DNA of 64,000 nt from Litomosoides sigmodontis (lineage: Eukaryota > Nematoda > Chromadorea > Rhabditida > Onchocercidae). The notes below the pieces were generated by a model that saw only the letters and a program-made list of their open reading frames with translations, was not told the DNA's origin and made no database searches. Every line of letters starts with the position of its first letter. Position 1 is the first letter of the stretch. Of this stretch, positions 1 through 14,100 are shown in pieces. The translations under genes were made by a program, and so were the position numbers. The DNA lies in contig OY718806.1 in NCBI GenBank assembly GCA_963070105.1, positions 6,903,865 to 6,967,864 of the forward strand, in the 5' to 3' direction.

Positions 1-3000
1 TCACGAACTGTTTCTTTAAACAACAGGTTGCTTCAATTAAGTAAGCACTTTGATGTCATATGTCACATTCAGCAATTGTTTAATTGAAAGTCGTTGCTTT
101 TTCTTCCGCAGAAGTTTCATGGCAGAGATTTAAATAAAGCTGAAAACTTTTCAAGTGCTGAATGTTCATATATAGACAAATATTATGTTAATAACGAAGT
201 GCCATCTTTGATCTTGTGACTTTCTCAATAGTTTCCATTTCAAAACCAGTAATATAATAAACAAAACAGAAGAAAGCATGAACGCAAAAGAAATGGGACA
301 CCATTCAGGGCTGTTACCATATAAATCTTCAGCGAATTTCATAAATGCACTGCATTCCACCCTTATAAACCGTTCCCTTTTACAGCCCTAAGCTATCAAT
401 TAGTCTGGTTTAGGTGAAAATCGTTTTTTGAACTTGCAACGCATTGCTACTTCGTTAACGGATCCAACGCTTCACATGCTTGTCTTCGAAGACAGCCAAT
501 AAAGAACTCTCTGTTTTACTAGTAATTTTTTCTTCAGTACCACTCAATGACGTTATTCATATACCAGTAATAATTTATTTTTTTACAGTGTTGAGCTCTA
601 CTTCGTTGAATCCGAACTTTATGCTAAAGTTCAATTAACTGCTCCAGTAATCGAAGTAATGTATACTTCCATGGTCACTAAACACCTCATTTACCTGTTC
701 TAATCAATTTTATTACTTCGCAAATAATATTTAGATTGAAACATAACCGGTAAATCACAAATTGACGCAGCAGGAGGTACGCAGAATACTTATTTTGTTT
801 CTCTTGAAAACCAAATTTTCACATTACAGTAGATGATTACAAATGCAACTGATGATTCGGAATATACTGATAACTAATTTCATCCGCAATAAATAGTTTT
901 ACCTGTCTCAACTATAACGCAAAGTGTAGCAGTGTGCAAAACAATGATGAAAAAGTTCAAGGTCGGTATTTGCTTTCCAAATCACGGTGATATGTGGCGC
1001 TAAATCTCATTAGTATTCTGAGAACTGTCGATTTTTTAAAAGTATTCCGTATAATACAACAGTGATACCACTACTCAAACGTACTATCGAACCGCATGAA
1101 CTGATATTCATGGTTGCTACAACTTTGAAAATTTTCTAAAGATTTGAATCGGTAAACTTTTTCATTCATATTGAAATGGTGCGATTGTTCTGTGAAAACA
1201 TCAAAAATCAAGTGTTGAGAAAACTTTGAGTTCAAAGGACGAAGAGAGTTATAATCTGACGCAAAGAATAACATTCATCATTCGTCCGCAAGTCTGCTGA
1301 AGTCATATTAAAGTTAATGATTGATCATTCCGTAGATAATGATCATTATGCTGGAATGATTCAGACAGCAGGGTAATGAAAGTTGACCGAATACGAATCA
1401 TTAATCAACAGCCAGCCGACAATTTTAAGTCTAAAGCACCTACAATGCGAATTCACCACTTAATTTTCGATGTAACTACTGCACAAGGGACCGATATATC
1501 CCGAAAAATCACTCGATATGGCCGCTAAGAATTCGTACAAACTAAAACGTTACTTCCAACATTATACACGCAATTTATGTCATCGAATTCATATAGAATT
1601 ACGGAAAGTGATTTATGAACGGTTTATGGATGAAGTTGCGATCCACCGCAACTTCACCCATAAACCGCTGCATATCCAGTTCATAAATCTCATAAGCTTC
1701 AATACGTAACCGACAAGAAGTATCTGTTTATGTCTCACAAAATTTCAAGCAAGTTAACAAACATTGGCAAGTGTTATCTGCTCTGGAAGTTGCAGTAATT
1801 GTCCGAAGTATTCAACTAATTAAACATGTTATTTACAGATCTGATGATCGAAATCCAGAACCTTAGCGTATACCTTTCTGGAAACAACTAGAAAATGAAG
1901 TGAAAACTAAGCACAAAAAGCAAAAGAAAGCAAAAACGTCACTATTAATAGCTGTAAAAGCAAACCACATTTGAATAATGGTGGTATCGAGCCAAAATTA
2001 TAACTTCGCTACCGACCACCAAGAAACTCGCCAGAAGTCTTTACCTACTACTAACGGAATTACGTATACATGATTGGCACCTGAATTGTGGAATGAGCCC
2101 AATGCTTTACAGTCACTAATTTTTGGTTAGGCAAAGTCTTTTTATAAAACATGGAACTTCAGACTTTCCAGTTCTGCTTTTCATATCCCGAAAGGGACTG
2201 GAATAGCTAGGCTTGCACTTGTTGGTCAAATTCACTATATCGATAAAAACATCACCGAAGAGATCCAGTATTACCCTTTAGCCATCATATCAGCAGTGAA
2301 CGTACACTAAAATTCTCTTTTCTCGTAACAATTAAAAATGAAGGAAATCCATATTTCATTTATGCTTGAAATAAACTGCAATAGTGTTGATATAAGGCCA
2401 GATTATTATCTCAACAACATAAACAACGTTCAACATATAAATTAAAAGCAATATGAGTTATATTAAGCTATTTCAATATTTTCCAGTCAAAGTGTTCTTA
2501 TTACTGTACGATAAACAGTAAAACGAGGACATCTTCGTTACCACCACTTATTTTCACTGTATCGGTTCGGATATTCCTCTCTACTTTAACTGCTCTCATG
2601 TAAAAAGTATACAAATTTTAAATTCTAATCAAACACCAGAACTAGATCATTAAACGAAAGAGTTTTACAGCGAGATAATGTTGATTTTTCGACAAAATTC
2701 TTTAAAAATATAGAAATTTTATTCATTTTCGAAATCAGTAATTGCTTAGACTACTTCCCACCTGCCAAATTGATAATATCGTGAAAAGTGAAGTGAAAAG
2801 CGACTAAAAAAGCCGATAGAGACATATGGTAATTAATATAGTTACCAAAACTGCCTATTGAAGCGAAAAACATGAAAGGTAACCGGTAATTTTAAAAAAT
2901 ACCAGAACAAAAAAGTTTCTTGGAAACCGTTACAATATAACGAACAATACTAAATATTTGGATAACTAAAAATGTAGACTTGAGGTGCAAAATTAGTAAT

Positions 3001-3356
3001 GTTGAAAGCAAAGAGACTTAGAAATTGCAAACGAGCAAGCAAAATCTTAGACAAAACCCATCAGATTTACACATTCCTACCCTACATGCATTGAATATAA
3101 TTTACTTCACAACTTTATTCTCTTTTATTGGTGAAAAAAAATTACACTTTTAGTTTCATGTGCAATCTTTTTTTAGTTTTTGTAAATTCTAGTTAAAATT
3201 TTTGAATATTCAAACACAATTAAATCAAATCCGATGACTACCATAACAGCTTCAAAATAAATTGTATGTTTTAAAATACTACTTCGCAACAAACTATCCA
3301 ATACGATCCTGACGGAAACAATGTAAATTAATCAGAAACATGCAGAGAAAACATAA
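1..3356. other. Intergenic, downstream of sec-24
   Basis: AT-rich DNA without a supportable exon. The only open frames are short and have no splice or family support. It contains an imperfect foldback at 1610-1689 (listed separately). TTTATT at 3114-3119 and 3124-3129 reads AATAAA on the minus strand about 230 bases past the sec-24 stop and could serve as its poly(A) signal. Confidence 0.5.
1610..1689. repeat. Imperfect inverted repeat (foldback)
   Basis: Inner arms 1620-1640 and 1647-1667 are complementary over 21 bases with one mismatch, around a 6-base loop. Outer arms 1610-1620 and 1679-1689 are perfectly complementary over 11 bases, separated from the inner pair by an 11-base bulge on the right side only. 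It could be a decayed palindromic element or a chance expansion of a short duplication. No flanking target duplication was recognised. Confidence 0.6.
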
Positions 3357-6300
3357 CTACTTTCGTATTTCTTGTCGAATATGATTCAAAAATTCAATAT
3401 AGCTGTGAGATGATTCTGTACGATCGTCAATCAGACGCCCGGAGAATAAACTGCGTATGGGACTATCCTCTCTGCAAAATGTTAATGAAATTCATTCTAT
3501 TCAAAATTAAAATATCTATCAAAACTAGCGCATAACAAATTAATCGAATCCCCTTTCACGTTGGCGAGCGGAAAACCCTAATTTTCAGTTAAACTGTACC
3601 TTTTAATTTAAAATTTCTCAAAAAATTAAAATTTCTTAAAAATTTTCAAATCTCGAAATCTGTTCTACGATTCCGAGTATAAATATAAATCAACCTAAAA
3701 TCTTCGCTTGGTAATCCGAGCACGTTGGTGTGAGGTTCATAAATGAAATTTTTCAATATACTTTCCACAGAAACTAAAATAAAGAAAACAGAAAAGATAG
3801 GAAAAAGTTATATTAAAAACTAGGCGTTACCGTATTAATATTACTGGAGCAAACATAGTTCGGTAAACAGAAAGTTTACGAAGAAAATTGTGTACCCTAT
3901 TACTGAATGGATTGTCAAGAACTTCGAATGAACTCTGTAACAAAAAGTGTACATTAGGATTTCAAAAGACAAAAAAATGCATTGATGAATTTCGAAGGCA
4001 CTGCAGCATATAAGTTACTTTTGAAAAACAGATAATCGCAAAACGAAAAAAGTGTTCCTACCGCCTTTTTGTTCAAATGATAAATAAACATACTTCATCA
4101 TCAATTTTTTCAAACGTATTTACATCAAATAAACGCTTGATAATACTGCACTCAACATTTGATGAAATGTATATGTAAATATATGAGCCCGTGTCCAATA
4201 AATATATACCATCTCGATTAATATGTTCGAAAGAGAGATGCAATCTTGGTGGGTCAGTATCATTCTGTAAAAAATCACTGTAAAGAGAGAAAAATCCTTC
4301 GTAAGGTTCTCGTAGGATTAAAACCATTTAAAAATAAATTGTCAAGAAACTCGACGAAAAATAATAACCTATGCTTCACTTTCCCGGCATACTTTCAATT
4401 CAAAGGGATATTACTTCACAAACAATGCATTTAATATGGAAATCTAATTAGTAAACAAGGAACTGCAACTTGTTAAACACCTAACGTTTGTCGGTACTTC
4501 ATAACAAAACCAAAAAATTTTCCAATCCAAATTTGAGACTCGCTGCTTTAATTGCCATAATTTTAAACAAAATAACTTGTGGGACCTATACAATCTCAAC
4601 AAAAAATACCTCAACAAAATGATTGAGTTTATATAAAGCAGGATACAACTCTAAATCAATCACTTCCAAAGGTGCACTGCGAAACAGCAGAAGGGCAGCC
4701 ACGCGATTGTCTAATTTAATAGACTGTCCTGCGACAAATGCTCGCTAAAAAGACATAAAACTAAAACAAATGTCATCGAACAAACTAATTAAGAACACTG
4801 CAAAATATTTTCAAACATTAGAGAAACTAAAAGCTTTACAGTCATTGCACAAACTGGAAATAATAGCCCAAAGCGACCAATATATGCCGTGTGCAGTGAA
4901 AGATGCTATCACTGACACCATCACTACAATTATCCTTAAACAGTGCATTTGCCTCCAGTGGGGAACAAAAATCGGTTAAATGAAAATTTGAAAAAGGATA
5001 CCGACATTATTAATCAAACTCGGCTTTGACAACTAACATGTTTAAGCATGCCCAATACATAGAGCGGTAACAAACGTATCGAAGTAATAGGTGATAACAT
5101 AGAGTTGGTTCGACCCACATGGGAAACAGCAGAGTTATAAGCACCAAATACATCAACGATAGTATTCACCATTGCTTCACGAGAATCTGTCAAGCTTGCA
5201 CCCATAAGGGTGCGTTCAACCGCTAAACACTTCAGAACAAATATATGTGATGAATAACACAGTTTCATTTCGTCAGATCTTTAGTTCCCTATCAAGCTAA
5301 ACGAATTTTATTAGCTTAGTTGCTGCCACCTTCGTAAATTGAACCAAATATTGTTTGATATGTGATTACCTTTTAGGAATAGTGCAATATAGCGGTTTTC
5401 AAATAAAAAATTGTAATATGTCGCATATTTTACCATTGCAGCTAAGACTAATTCAAAAACGATTCCCAATGCTTCATCCCTATACTGGTTGTAGATAATT
5501 ACTTATAATTCCGCATTTAAAATTCATTACCCATTTTTGAAAGCAGCGATATTGCACATTTCACATCAAACTGACTGAACACAGTGGATAAATCTTTGGT
5601 CACGGGTAAACAAAGTGTATGAATTCGTATTCGCCTGTCACCTAAAATAAGCTACATAAAAGAATGAAAGAAAAATTACACAATAATTCAGAATACTAAT
5701 TTGTTTTTTGTAATTTAATAATTTCCATCCTATGCTTGTTTACGAATGATTATGTTACTGATAAAGGATTTTCATTAATAATCTGACTTTAGACAATAGT
5801 AATGGTAGTTCTAAGCATAAGGATGATGATTAAATATAATGCACCTCGACTTGATGTGTATAAAACAGCAGCTTGGAAACATGCCGTATTAATACCAATA
5901 AGATTCTCTTCCATTTGTACTTGTACGGCGATAGCAGAATCTGGATTTACATTAGCCATTGCCAAAAGATCCGTTGAGCGAACAAAAAAATTCCCATAGA
6001 ATGTGTGCAAAGATAAGCCTACAAGCATTAAGATCAATAAAACATTGAAAAAATTATGAAAAAGTAGCTTTTGTCCGAAAAAAAGACCTTTTGTACATCG
6101 AATCCTCAACACTGCTTCGAATCCAATTTTGCGAACCAAATATCGATTCAACTGTTTTTGAAATCTCTTGATTTGTAAGTGATCATGATTTATATGATAA
6201 TTTGGGAAATGAAAGACACATCCCGTGCTAAATTTCGACATATCAGCTGTAATGATAACGACACTAGAAACTTCAACAAAACTTATCAAAAGTAATGCAT

Positions 6301-9300
6301 TCTTCAAAATCCAACACATGAAATTATCAATTTCTATTTTTTAATGTTAATCATCAATGAATGCTCTGTCCAACGCTAGATGCGATTTTTCGTCCTCTTG
6401 AGTGATGGTTGGTCAAGATTTTGATCAATACCATTTTCCATCGACAATAATTAATATATATTATGAAGGATATTATTTGAAATAATACAATCAAAAACTA
6501 CAAAAAGAGCTTGACTATCTGACATGTAATTAAGATATTAATGAACACTACAAAGTTTCATCCCTTTCAGCGTGAAAAATTACAGCATAAAACTTGCCTA
6601 AAGTTGACAAATCAGAATAGTGACTATTCAATAAAAATAAATCGACAGCGATTTGATGCCCAGTACATTCCAGCGCTAGACGTTTATAATAGTCATTCGC
6701 TGGACACAAATTTGGTACTTCCTGAAACAAATCCATGATATGGACTGGTTAAATGATGTACGCTCTACTACAAAAATTGATGGCTACAAGAAACATCATA
6801 TAGGTAACCAACAGAGGCTGCTCGCTGGTTTGGATCTTCCCGACTTTTGAGTGCTCCTGGTCCCAAGTTAGGAATCGTTGTCAACAACACGGTGATTCGG
6901 CCACCGATATCAGCCTGAGTAATTGAGTTTCGACACAGATATAAATAAGCAAAAGAACCATGAAAACAGTGAGCTTGGAATCCTTTCGTTAAAATAACAA
7001 ACTAGCAAGCTTAAAGGTCAAAGTTTAGGAATTTCAAAAAGTGAACAAAAACTAACAATAAGTTGATGTGCCGCTGTCAACGCTGCACCCAAGCAGCACG
7101 AAGTTGAAGAATTTGATTCACAGAGAGCAGGTAAACTTTGTACAAACATACGTATCACCTACAAAACTCACATTTAGGTTTAAGCTGTAACTTGAATAGC
7201 AATAATAATACTTAATGTCAGAAATGGAAACTCACATCAACGTTTTTACGAAGATTTACCAACAATCCGCAACTGACAGGAAGAAAAATATCTAAAAAAA
7301 TTTACTATTTGAATGTAAAAGTAGATACTACAGAATAAAATTCAAGAAACAGAAAGCTATACATATGACGCTAAAGAACAAAATTTTTATACAGATACCC
7401 AAATCAGCATATACAAAAAGTGCCGACAACTAATATGATTCAGAAATGTTACCATTTGTGTAATTCCGCCAGTTAACGTCGTTACACTTATGTTTACGCT
7501 GATCATCAGTATGACAAAACAATTATTAAAGTAAAATACATTCACTAGATCTAAAATCATCTGCGGTGAAGTCGCTTTTCCGAAACATTGCTTACCATTA
7601 TATTCTTCAACTATGAGCTGCTGCGGACATGATTTCTCTCGAAATTGAAAGAAATGAACGGCAGAATCTACGCCGATAAAACCAAGCATAGTACGCTCGT
7701 CACCGGGTAATTGTTCCAAAGCAATCAAAAGCTGTTCAGTAAAAGTGTAAAGGTAACCTAAATGATTAATATTTTATCACAATTTGAAAATTTTTGATAA
7801 AATACCAAAAGTATGACGACTTGGAGATTTCTTCTCAAAAAACTGGCAATAACACTACTTTTTCGAGCTTCAACAGTATTTGGTTTAATAGTTTCGAATT
7901 ACAAACAATTAGAATCATACAATTCTTTCAATTCCAATGAAATTAAACGCATAGAAACTAACCTGTATCAATCGCATTTTGACTGATATCCATTACGAAC
8001 ACATAAACTGCAGGCTGTGGAGGACGCAACTGTAATGAAAAGAATTAAAATTTAGGCCCTAAAAGCCAACAAAATCCTGACATTAGATTTAAAAATGCTT
8101 CAGTATGTCAAATTATAATGTGTCTATGCGGACAAAACACTATATTACCATGTACTCGGATGGAGCAATAAATTCAACGGTTGAGTTTTTAATTTCTGGA
8201 CGATGTGTAGGTTCACCGAGTGTTTTTGTGGCAGGATCCCAATTAAAATCATCAGGTACTGAAATGATTTCACTCGTTTTCATTAATAATAAACTTCGTT
8301 TAAAAAAACCCAAAGCTTATACGATGTTCGAGGAAATCTCACAGTCATTAACGCGATAGCAGATATTGCACTTCCAATGACGAGAGTCTGGCAGGTAAAC
8401 ATACGGATTAATGTAAGTGCGACAATATCGACATCGCACAATAGACGACGTTTGGATAATGTTGAGATTCTGCAACATTGAAATTAACTTATATTTGGTA
8501 ACATTATTTCTAATAAAAGATATAAAGCTCATGGATGCGTTGAGATGTGCATTTTTTTATATAGTTGCTAGTTTTTCGGTCAACAACAATCTTAATTTGT
8601 CACCGAATCACTTACCTACGTTGAAACCCACGCAAATGAAACCATACCGCTCTTCTAAATTACAATTTAAATTTTACAATGCTAATAGCTTCCTACCTGG
8701 TAACTGCATACAACAATGTATTGATCATTATTAATAAGTTCTTCCGATAATAATAGAAAAAACAAACTATACCTTCATATCTCTAAATGGTTGGAGGGTG
8801 AGTCCAAATGGTAAACGCGATTTCTTCAAAAGTTCTTGAGTCTGAGGTACCGAGCTTAGTGTGCAACGAAATATGCTGAAGTACACATTAGAAAATTATA
8901 ACCACAACTTGCAAAAATTTCTTCCGCCAAAATTCATTTTAGCATCTCTTCAGAGCATAAATGAGATATATCAAGAGGGCTGAGGCAGACAATATTCTAA
9001 TGTATTGGCTACCTAACAACCTGCCGGTTTGCCAAATTACTAGCAGAGAACCAAATGTTGTAAAACACGACGCTGCAGTACACTTCTGATAAAAGTAATA
9101 ATTTGTTTGATAGTTTCACATTTGCTTGTTGAAATTATAGCACCAAAGTTTAAGACCTAGAGAAGCCTCACTTTTGCATTCCAGAAAAACTATACCTAGG
9201 ATTGCATCGAGCATCAGGATTGCAAACAGTTGGCGGAAGAGCGATCTTTTCGTCGTCAGTTCCATATTTCATTAAATCCCTTTCTTGCATCAAATCGACA

Positions 9301-11139
9301 TATCTTGTCGACTGCATCTCATAATTCTACAACTGTCCTTCATAAATAAATGCAAAAAATAAAAATGTAACAGCTCCTTAATAAACTCTATAACAACTCT
9401 AATTAGTTTAGTGCTAATCAATTAAAAATATGGAAATATTATAAACATAGTACTTAGCTCAACTCCAGAGCACGATAAAACTGACATATAATACAGTATT
9501 AGATATCAGAGAGAACTATTAATAATGAAAGCTTACAGTTGTTAAACGTTGTAAGACAACATGTTGCGATCCTCTTTTTCACATTATCGGTAATAAATCA
9601 TGAGGCCTTACATTTAATAAATTATAACACCATATGCCGACAAATAAGTTCAGTTATTATATGACCTCCTTAAGTACACCTAATTCAAAATCTTATGCAA
9701 AACAAAAGTTCTCTGGCATTATTCTCATTAACAATTTACCATTCGAGCAAATTCTTGTTGCAAACTACTCATTCCGCTGGAATAACTCCCATTCATTTGA
9801 TAATGATCCTTCAACGGTTGTGACTGTGGTTGTTTGTTAAAAGCTGGAATACTGCGATGTAAACTAGTTTCGGTCCTCGCATTATTCCTACATGCCACGT
9901 TGATGAAGGGTTCGGTGGAAGATGTAGGTAGATACTGTGCGCAAGTAACAACTGAATTCGAATTGGGTTGGTCAGACAAACGGGAAAAAGGTATCTGAGG
10001 AGGAACTACTGATACCGGAGCAGAAGCGTGCAATGGCTGCATAGTGGACGAAAACGATGGTGTTGCGAAATTAGGAAGTAGATGAGACTGAAAAGTGGTA
10101 TCATCCTGCCCAAGTGGATTAGTCCGAGTACTGTTCACTTGATGATGTGTCATACTGAGTGATGGTTTGTAATTGAAAGTCAGTGCTGCTGCATTTGAAT
10201 CATGGAACACAGGCTGTGAGCTTTCCTAAACAAAGTAATGAATTATTGTATAAATGCAAACAAATACAAAGGAAACGGTAAAACACAAGCCTTAGTTTAA
10301 TTTTCGCAAACGTGGAAAAGAAGGACGTAATAGTTAGCCGAAAATTATTTCAATAATATAAAATTGCTAAATAATTGAAACAAACGGATTTGCAGACTGG
10401 CATTTCTCAACAACAAAAAGAAAATAAAAAGTAACTACTATACGACAAAACTTTCGCAAAATTTCTAGACCTTGACTGGAAATGAATCCGGATACTGTTG
10501 TAAATACGACAACACATTTACACTGTCGCCAACTGTAATATTGTTAAAAGTTATTTGAAAATGTGGATTTATAAGAGAACAGATGGTACAATGAAAAAGT
10601 TCTGCAAATCCAACAATCTTAGCTTACCCTCGGATCAAATCAAATCCTAGTATACCTGCAAACATGGATGAAAACGATACCTTGACTAGGCATAGCATTG
10701 CTTGGCGGCACCATTTTTGTAGTCCATACTGCACTTTGCATACTGTGATAAAAAATTCACTAATTAGATTCAAATAAAATTTGTAAAAAAATTCACTGCA
10801 TTATTGTGATCTGAATAGAAGAGTACGAAAAATAATGCTCCATGAATTATGGTGGCTAGTTACCAGATCTCTTCTTTGTTAATGAGAAATATTCTGAGAC
10901 CATTGAACTGTGCAAAAAATCAAAGACAAGCCATACTTATATGCACGGAAGTACTGTGAGGTATCGAAATCTCGGCTCTAACCCATACTAGCTGACTAAA
11001 ATATTTTTAGCGAGTTCAACTCATTGAATAACCTTTCACTACTACGAGGTGTTAGCGAATCAGTTGTTTCAGGTTGCTGTTGCCAAATTGCTTGATTAGT
11101 TGTCCCATAATTAACAAAATTTAGTGGATTTTCGGCCAT
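3357..11139 (-). CDS. sec-24: Sec24 COPII coat subunit (Sec24A/B class)
   Basis: Sec24 is the cargo-binding subunit of the Sec23/Sec24 inner COPII coat at ER exit sites. The 22 exons join in phase (highest coordinates first): 11033-11139, 10681-10742, 10471-10532, 9740-10225, 9196-9311, 8773-8875, 8343-8469, 8149-8258, 7963-8029, 7596-7757, 7236-7291, 7057-7158, 6813-6914, 6598-6721, 6088-6246, 5845-6018, 5531-5641, 5038-5222, 4610-4744, 4094-4264, 3831-3934, 3357-3471. They total 2940 nt, 979 residues, the usual Sec24 size. Residues 1-265 are a Ser/Gln/Pro-rich tail. A four-Cys zinc finger follows (VRCRYC and WKCNIC, Cys 325, 328, 346, 349), then the trunk (LRPPQPAVY at about 392; LGPGALKSREDPNQR), the beta-sandwich and helical regions (RKIGFEAVLRIRCTKGLS; GNFFVRSTDLLAMANVNPD), a gelsolin-like domain (about 851-940), and the end DRTESSHSY. 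Family-typical sequence runs across every junction tested. Matches are closer to Sec24A/B than C/D. The ATG at 11139 has an in-frame TAG upstream. One intron begins with GC (see findings). The weakest calls are the exon 13 donor (gttggt) and the start codon. Confidence 0.95.
6596..6597 (-). promoter_or_regulatory. GC 5' splice site in sec-24
   Basis: On the minus strand the exon 6598-6721 ends in TTTAG and is followed by GCAAGT instead of GT. Joining it to the acceptor before 6246 gives SDLSTL-ADMSKFSTGC, which matches Sec24 family sequence exactly through the junction. Extending the exon instead gives residues foreign to the family. GC-AG introns with an otherwise perfect AG/GCAAGT context are a known minor class. 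Confidence 0.8.
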
Positions 11140-14100
11140 GTGTTTCCAGAAAACCACAAGACCGAGTAAAACAAGTTCAGGCTAGTAAAAGCACGAGTTA
11201 GTATTTCGCGAGTCGTAAATAACAGATGTGCTTGACAAGCAGTTCACTGCTGTCATAATTTACCATAACGCTACAAATACAAATAGTGAGACCTAATCAT
11301 CGTAAACTTCAAAAGACCGCCGCTATTATTGCACACCCCTCTTCGCTTGCGTGTGTAAAAACCTTATCATTGGATCCCGATGTGAAATTTTGCGTTTCTT
11401 CATGCTGTAAAGAAAATTGAAGCCAACCGATTTAGTCAGCACGCATGTGTTAGACCGTGGATTCAACTCAGTTCCAATCCAGCTAGTGATTATCACATTT
11501 GGAATTCATTACATTTACTCGCCAGTTTGCAACAAAAGAATTTCCAGTACTGAAAAATGATTGCTACAAAACAACGAAACATAGAGATTTAGATTTCTAA
11601 CACTTTGAACCAATCTATAATTCTCCTTTAATGATATTACATGTTTTCAATAGAGTTTTTGATCACCATGATGTCTTTAACCAAAGACTCAAATCAAATT
11701 TCTTTATTGAAGAAAGCTTCGAAACATGAATGAAACTAGTTTTTCATTATAAGCAATGCAAACTGGTGGAGTAAGGCCCAATCCCAGACATTTTTGTGAC
11801 ATCCTTTGTCTAAATTTTACATATTTCAGAACTCTGTACATCATAATTAATGAACACCGCTTAACTTCCAGCACTTTCCCTACAGCACCATTAACTACCA
11901 GCCGCAATCCTACTCTCATGCGATACCCCGCTTTTCTAAGTTTAAAACTGGTGTGATTTAAGGTTACAAATAGCCTCATTGTACTTGCGGTCCAAGAAAC
12001 GTGAAAAACATCTTTCCATGTTACTCTCGATTAATACACCGAACATTGACTGAATTATTGCCACATGAAAATCAAAGTAAGGCAATACGTGGCTTCGTTC
12101 GAACCAAATGTTTTAGCTGGAGTAATAAATAAAGTAGCCTTTATCTAAAAATAAACCATCTATGCGATAGACTAGCACTTTTACTATTCGTCTTTATTCC
12201 TTACAGCATCTTTCATGAATGGTGTCTCATTTCAGTTATAGCAGCAATGTTATTCAAACCCAACATGGTAACCATCTTATCAACTCCCTGCATATGTTTA
12301 TTTGCTAGTGGAGTTAGACACAGTCAATGAGCGACCAAAAGTACAACTTCGAAACTTACGAACTAAGCCCACAAAATGACAAGAAGCAGTAAGTGACATA
12401 TCAAAAACGTCACTGTCGCTCGTCACTTCACTATCATCAGGATACATGCCCACATTAAGTGACCTCGGCCTTCCGCGGTTTACCAAGTGGAAAGGTACTG
12501 CTTTCACAGATTTTTATTTGGTCTGCAATGCTTCTTGGGATTTTGCGGCTAGGCGGCACCATGTAGTGAGGGTGTCGGTGTACGCGGGTCTCGAGGTATT
12601 GGGACATTATGCTCCGGTGGTGGTGGTGGGGGGATAGTTTGCGAACTAGATGCCAGTGTCCTTCACTTTAGAGTGGAGGAGTTGACTCCTAGACGTATTA
12701 CTATGGTATTCGTTCGTGGAGAAGCGTAACGTATGACGCGAACAATCAAAGGGCAACTGTTCGTGAAGAGGTTCGAGCTCTTCAGGGTCGTTTTTCTTTA
12801 AAACATTTCAGTGTGTTTAGTGAGCTTAAAAAGGAGGTAACGAAGTCAGATAATTACTGGATCGCACTGTAAACACTACTGAATCAATATATTGCGGTTC
12901 CGCGCGTATTGCGATCATTCCTAACAACACTACCGCTTTCTACATTGACTAACTAAATGTATTTGGTTCGGCACATGTTATTCAGACAAACTGAGTTGAA
13001 GAGAATTTAGGAAATGAACTAACGATTATAGTTTGCTTACAGGCGTAAAGTTCTGGATATACAAGCTTTCAGTTTACCGGAAAAGAAACAGGAAGCGAGA
13101 AAGGACAGATAGATCAGTAGGTTTGGAAGACGTCCAGACGTGGATACTACGCAATATTAATGTGCACTGGATGACAACCAGTAGTTCGAGTATGTTTCTT
13201 CCTCTCTCCTTCTGGCCATAAAAAATGAAGCTTGCACTCGGTTTCTTGAGGTGATTTATTTGCAGTGTTGATGAATTTAGAAATGTATGAGTAGCTTTCT
13301 GAAGTCGTTGCTTTCTTTGTCATGAGGAATGTCCATTTGTTAGTTTTGCACTTCGTAGGATTCTGTTTGACTCTTTAACGCATGCACGGTTGTACATACT
13401 CTGTTGAAAAATGTTTGATGTTGCTGTCCAATCGTTCAGAATGTCTCCCGTTGCAACATAGATACAGTCGTAATGACTTTTCGAAAATTAGTTATTGCAC
13501 GGTTCAGGACCCACATATTCATTCGATTATTTTGGTCCAGGTTGCCTATCGGTCTCTACAAACTCACCACAGAACTTTTTTCTTATCTCGTTTGGGGTCC
13601 TAAGGTATCTTTACTGCTGTTCTTCTACAAGCTTAACTGTTTTCGTGTTTGAATGGTGAAGTTCTTAAATGGAATGGTGTTTTAATGTCAGAACTTCTGC
13701 AGAAATTTGTCACAGTTTTGATTTAAAATAAAAGGTACTGAGTGCAATAGATAAGTTCTGCATGTCTGTTTTACAACTCTGCATATTCCATCTCGAGACT
13801 TACAGTTTTTCTGTTTTATTGTTTTTTTTGCATGCCCATAGTTTTCTATGGTGTTGTTTATTATTTCGAAAGTCTTGAAAATTTGTTTTCGGCAAAGTCT
13901 AAGATAAGAAAAGCTTAAAAATATGTTTTCAATACGCAACACAGTCCGTTTATCTCACACGCAGTTTACAGCTATTAATTGAAGTGCTTGATCTGACTTT
14001 ATTATGTAACTGTAGAACATCAGTTCAGAAAAAAAAACAGGCTTAAAATCACATGTTTTACAGGAGTTCTTAAATTTTTGAAATCACATTGCCAAAATAT

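Noticed and set aside
1518..1709. 63-codon ORF on the plus strand
   Set aside because: It spans the foldback at 1610-1689 and has no domain or splice support.
5802..6738. Plus-strand ORFs at 5802-5999 and 6541-6738
   Set aside because: They are antisense shadows of conserved sec-24 exons on the minus strand.
7387..7595. Extension of the sec-24 exon past 7596 (MILDLVNVFYF frame)
   Set aside because: It looked like Sec24 trunk at first, but only the donor at 7596 joined to the exon starting at 7291 gives family sequence (EEYN-DIFLPVSCGLLVNL) in phase; the extension has no phase-compatible donor.
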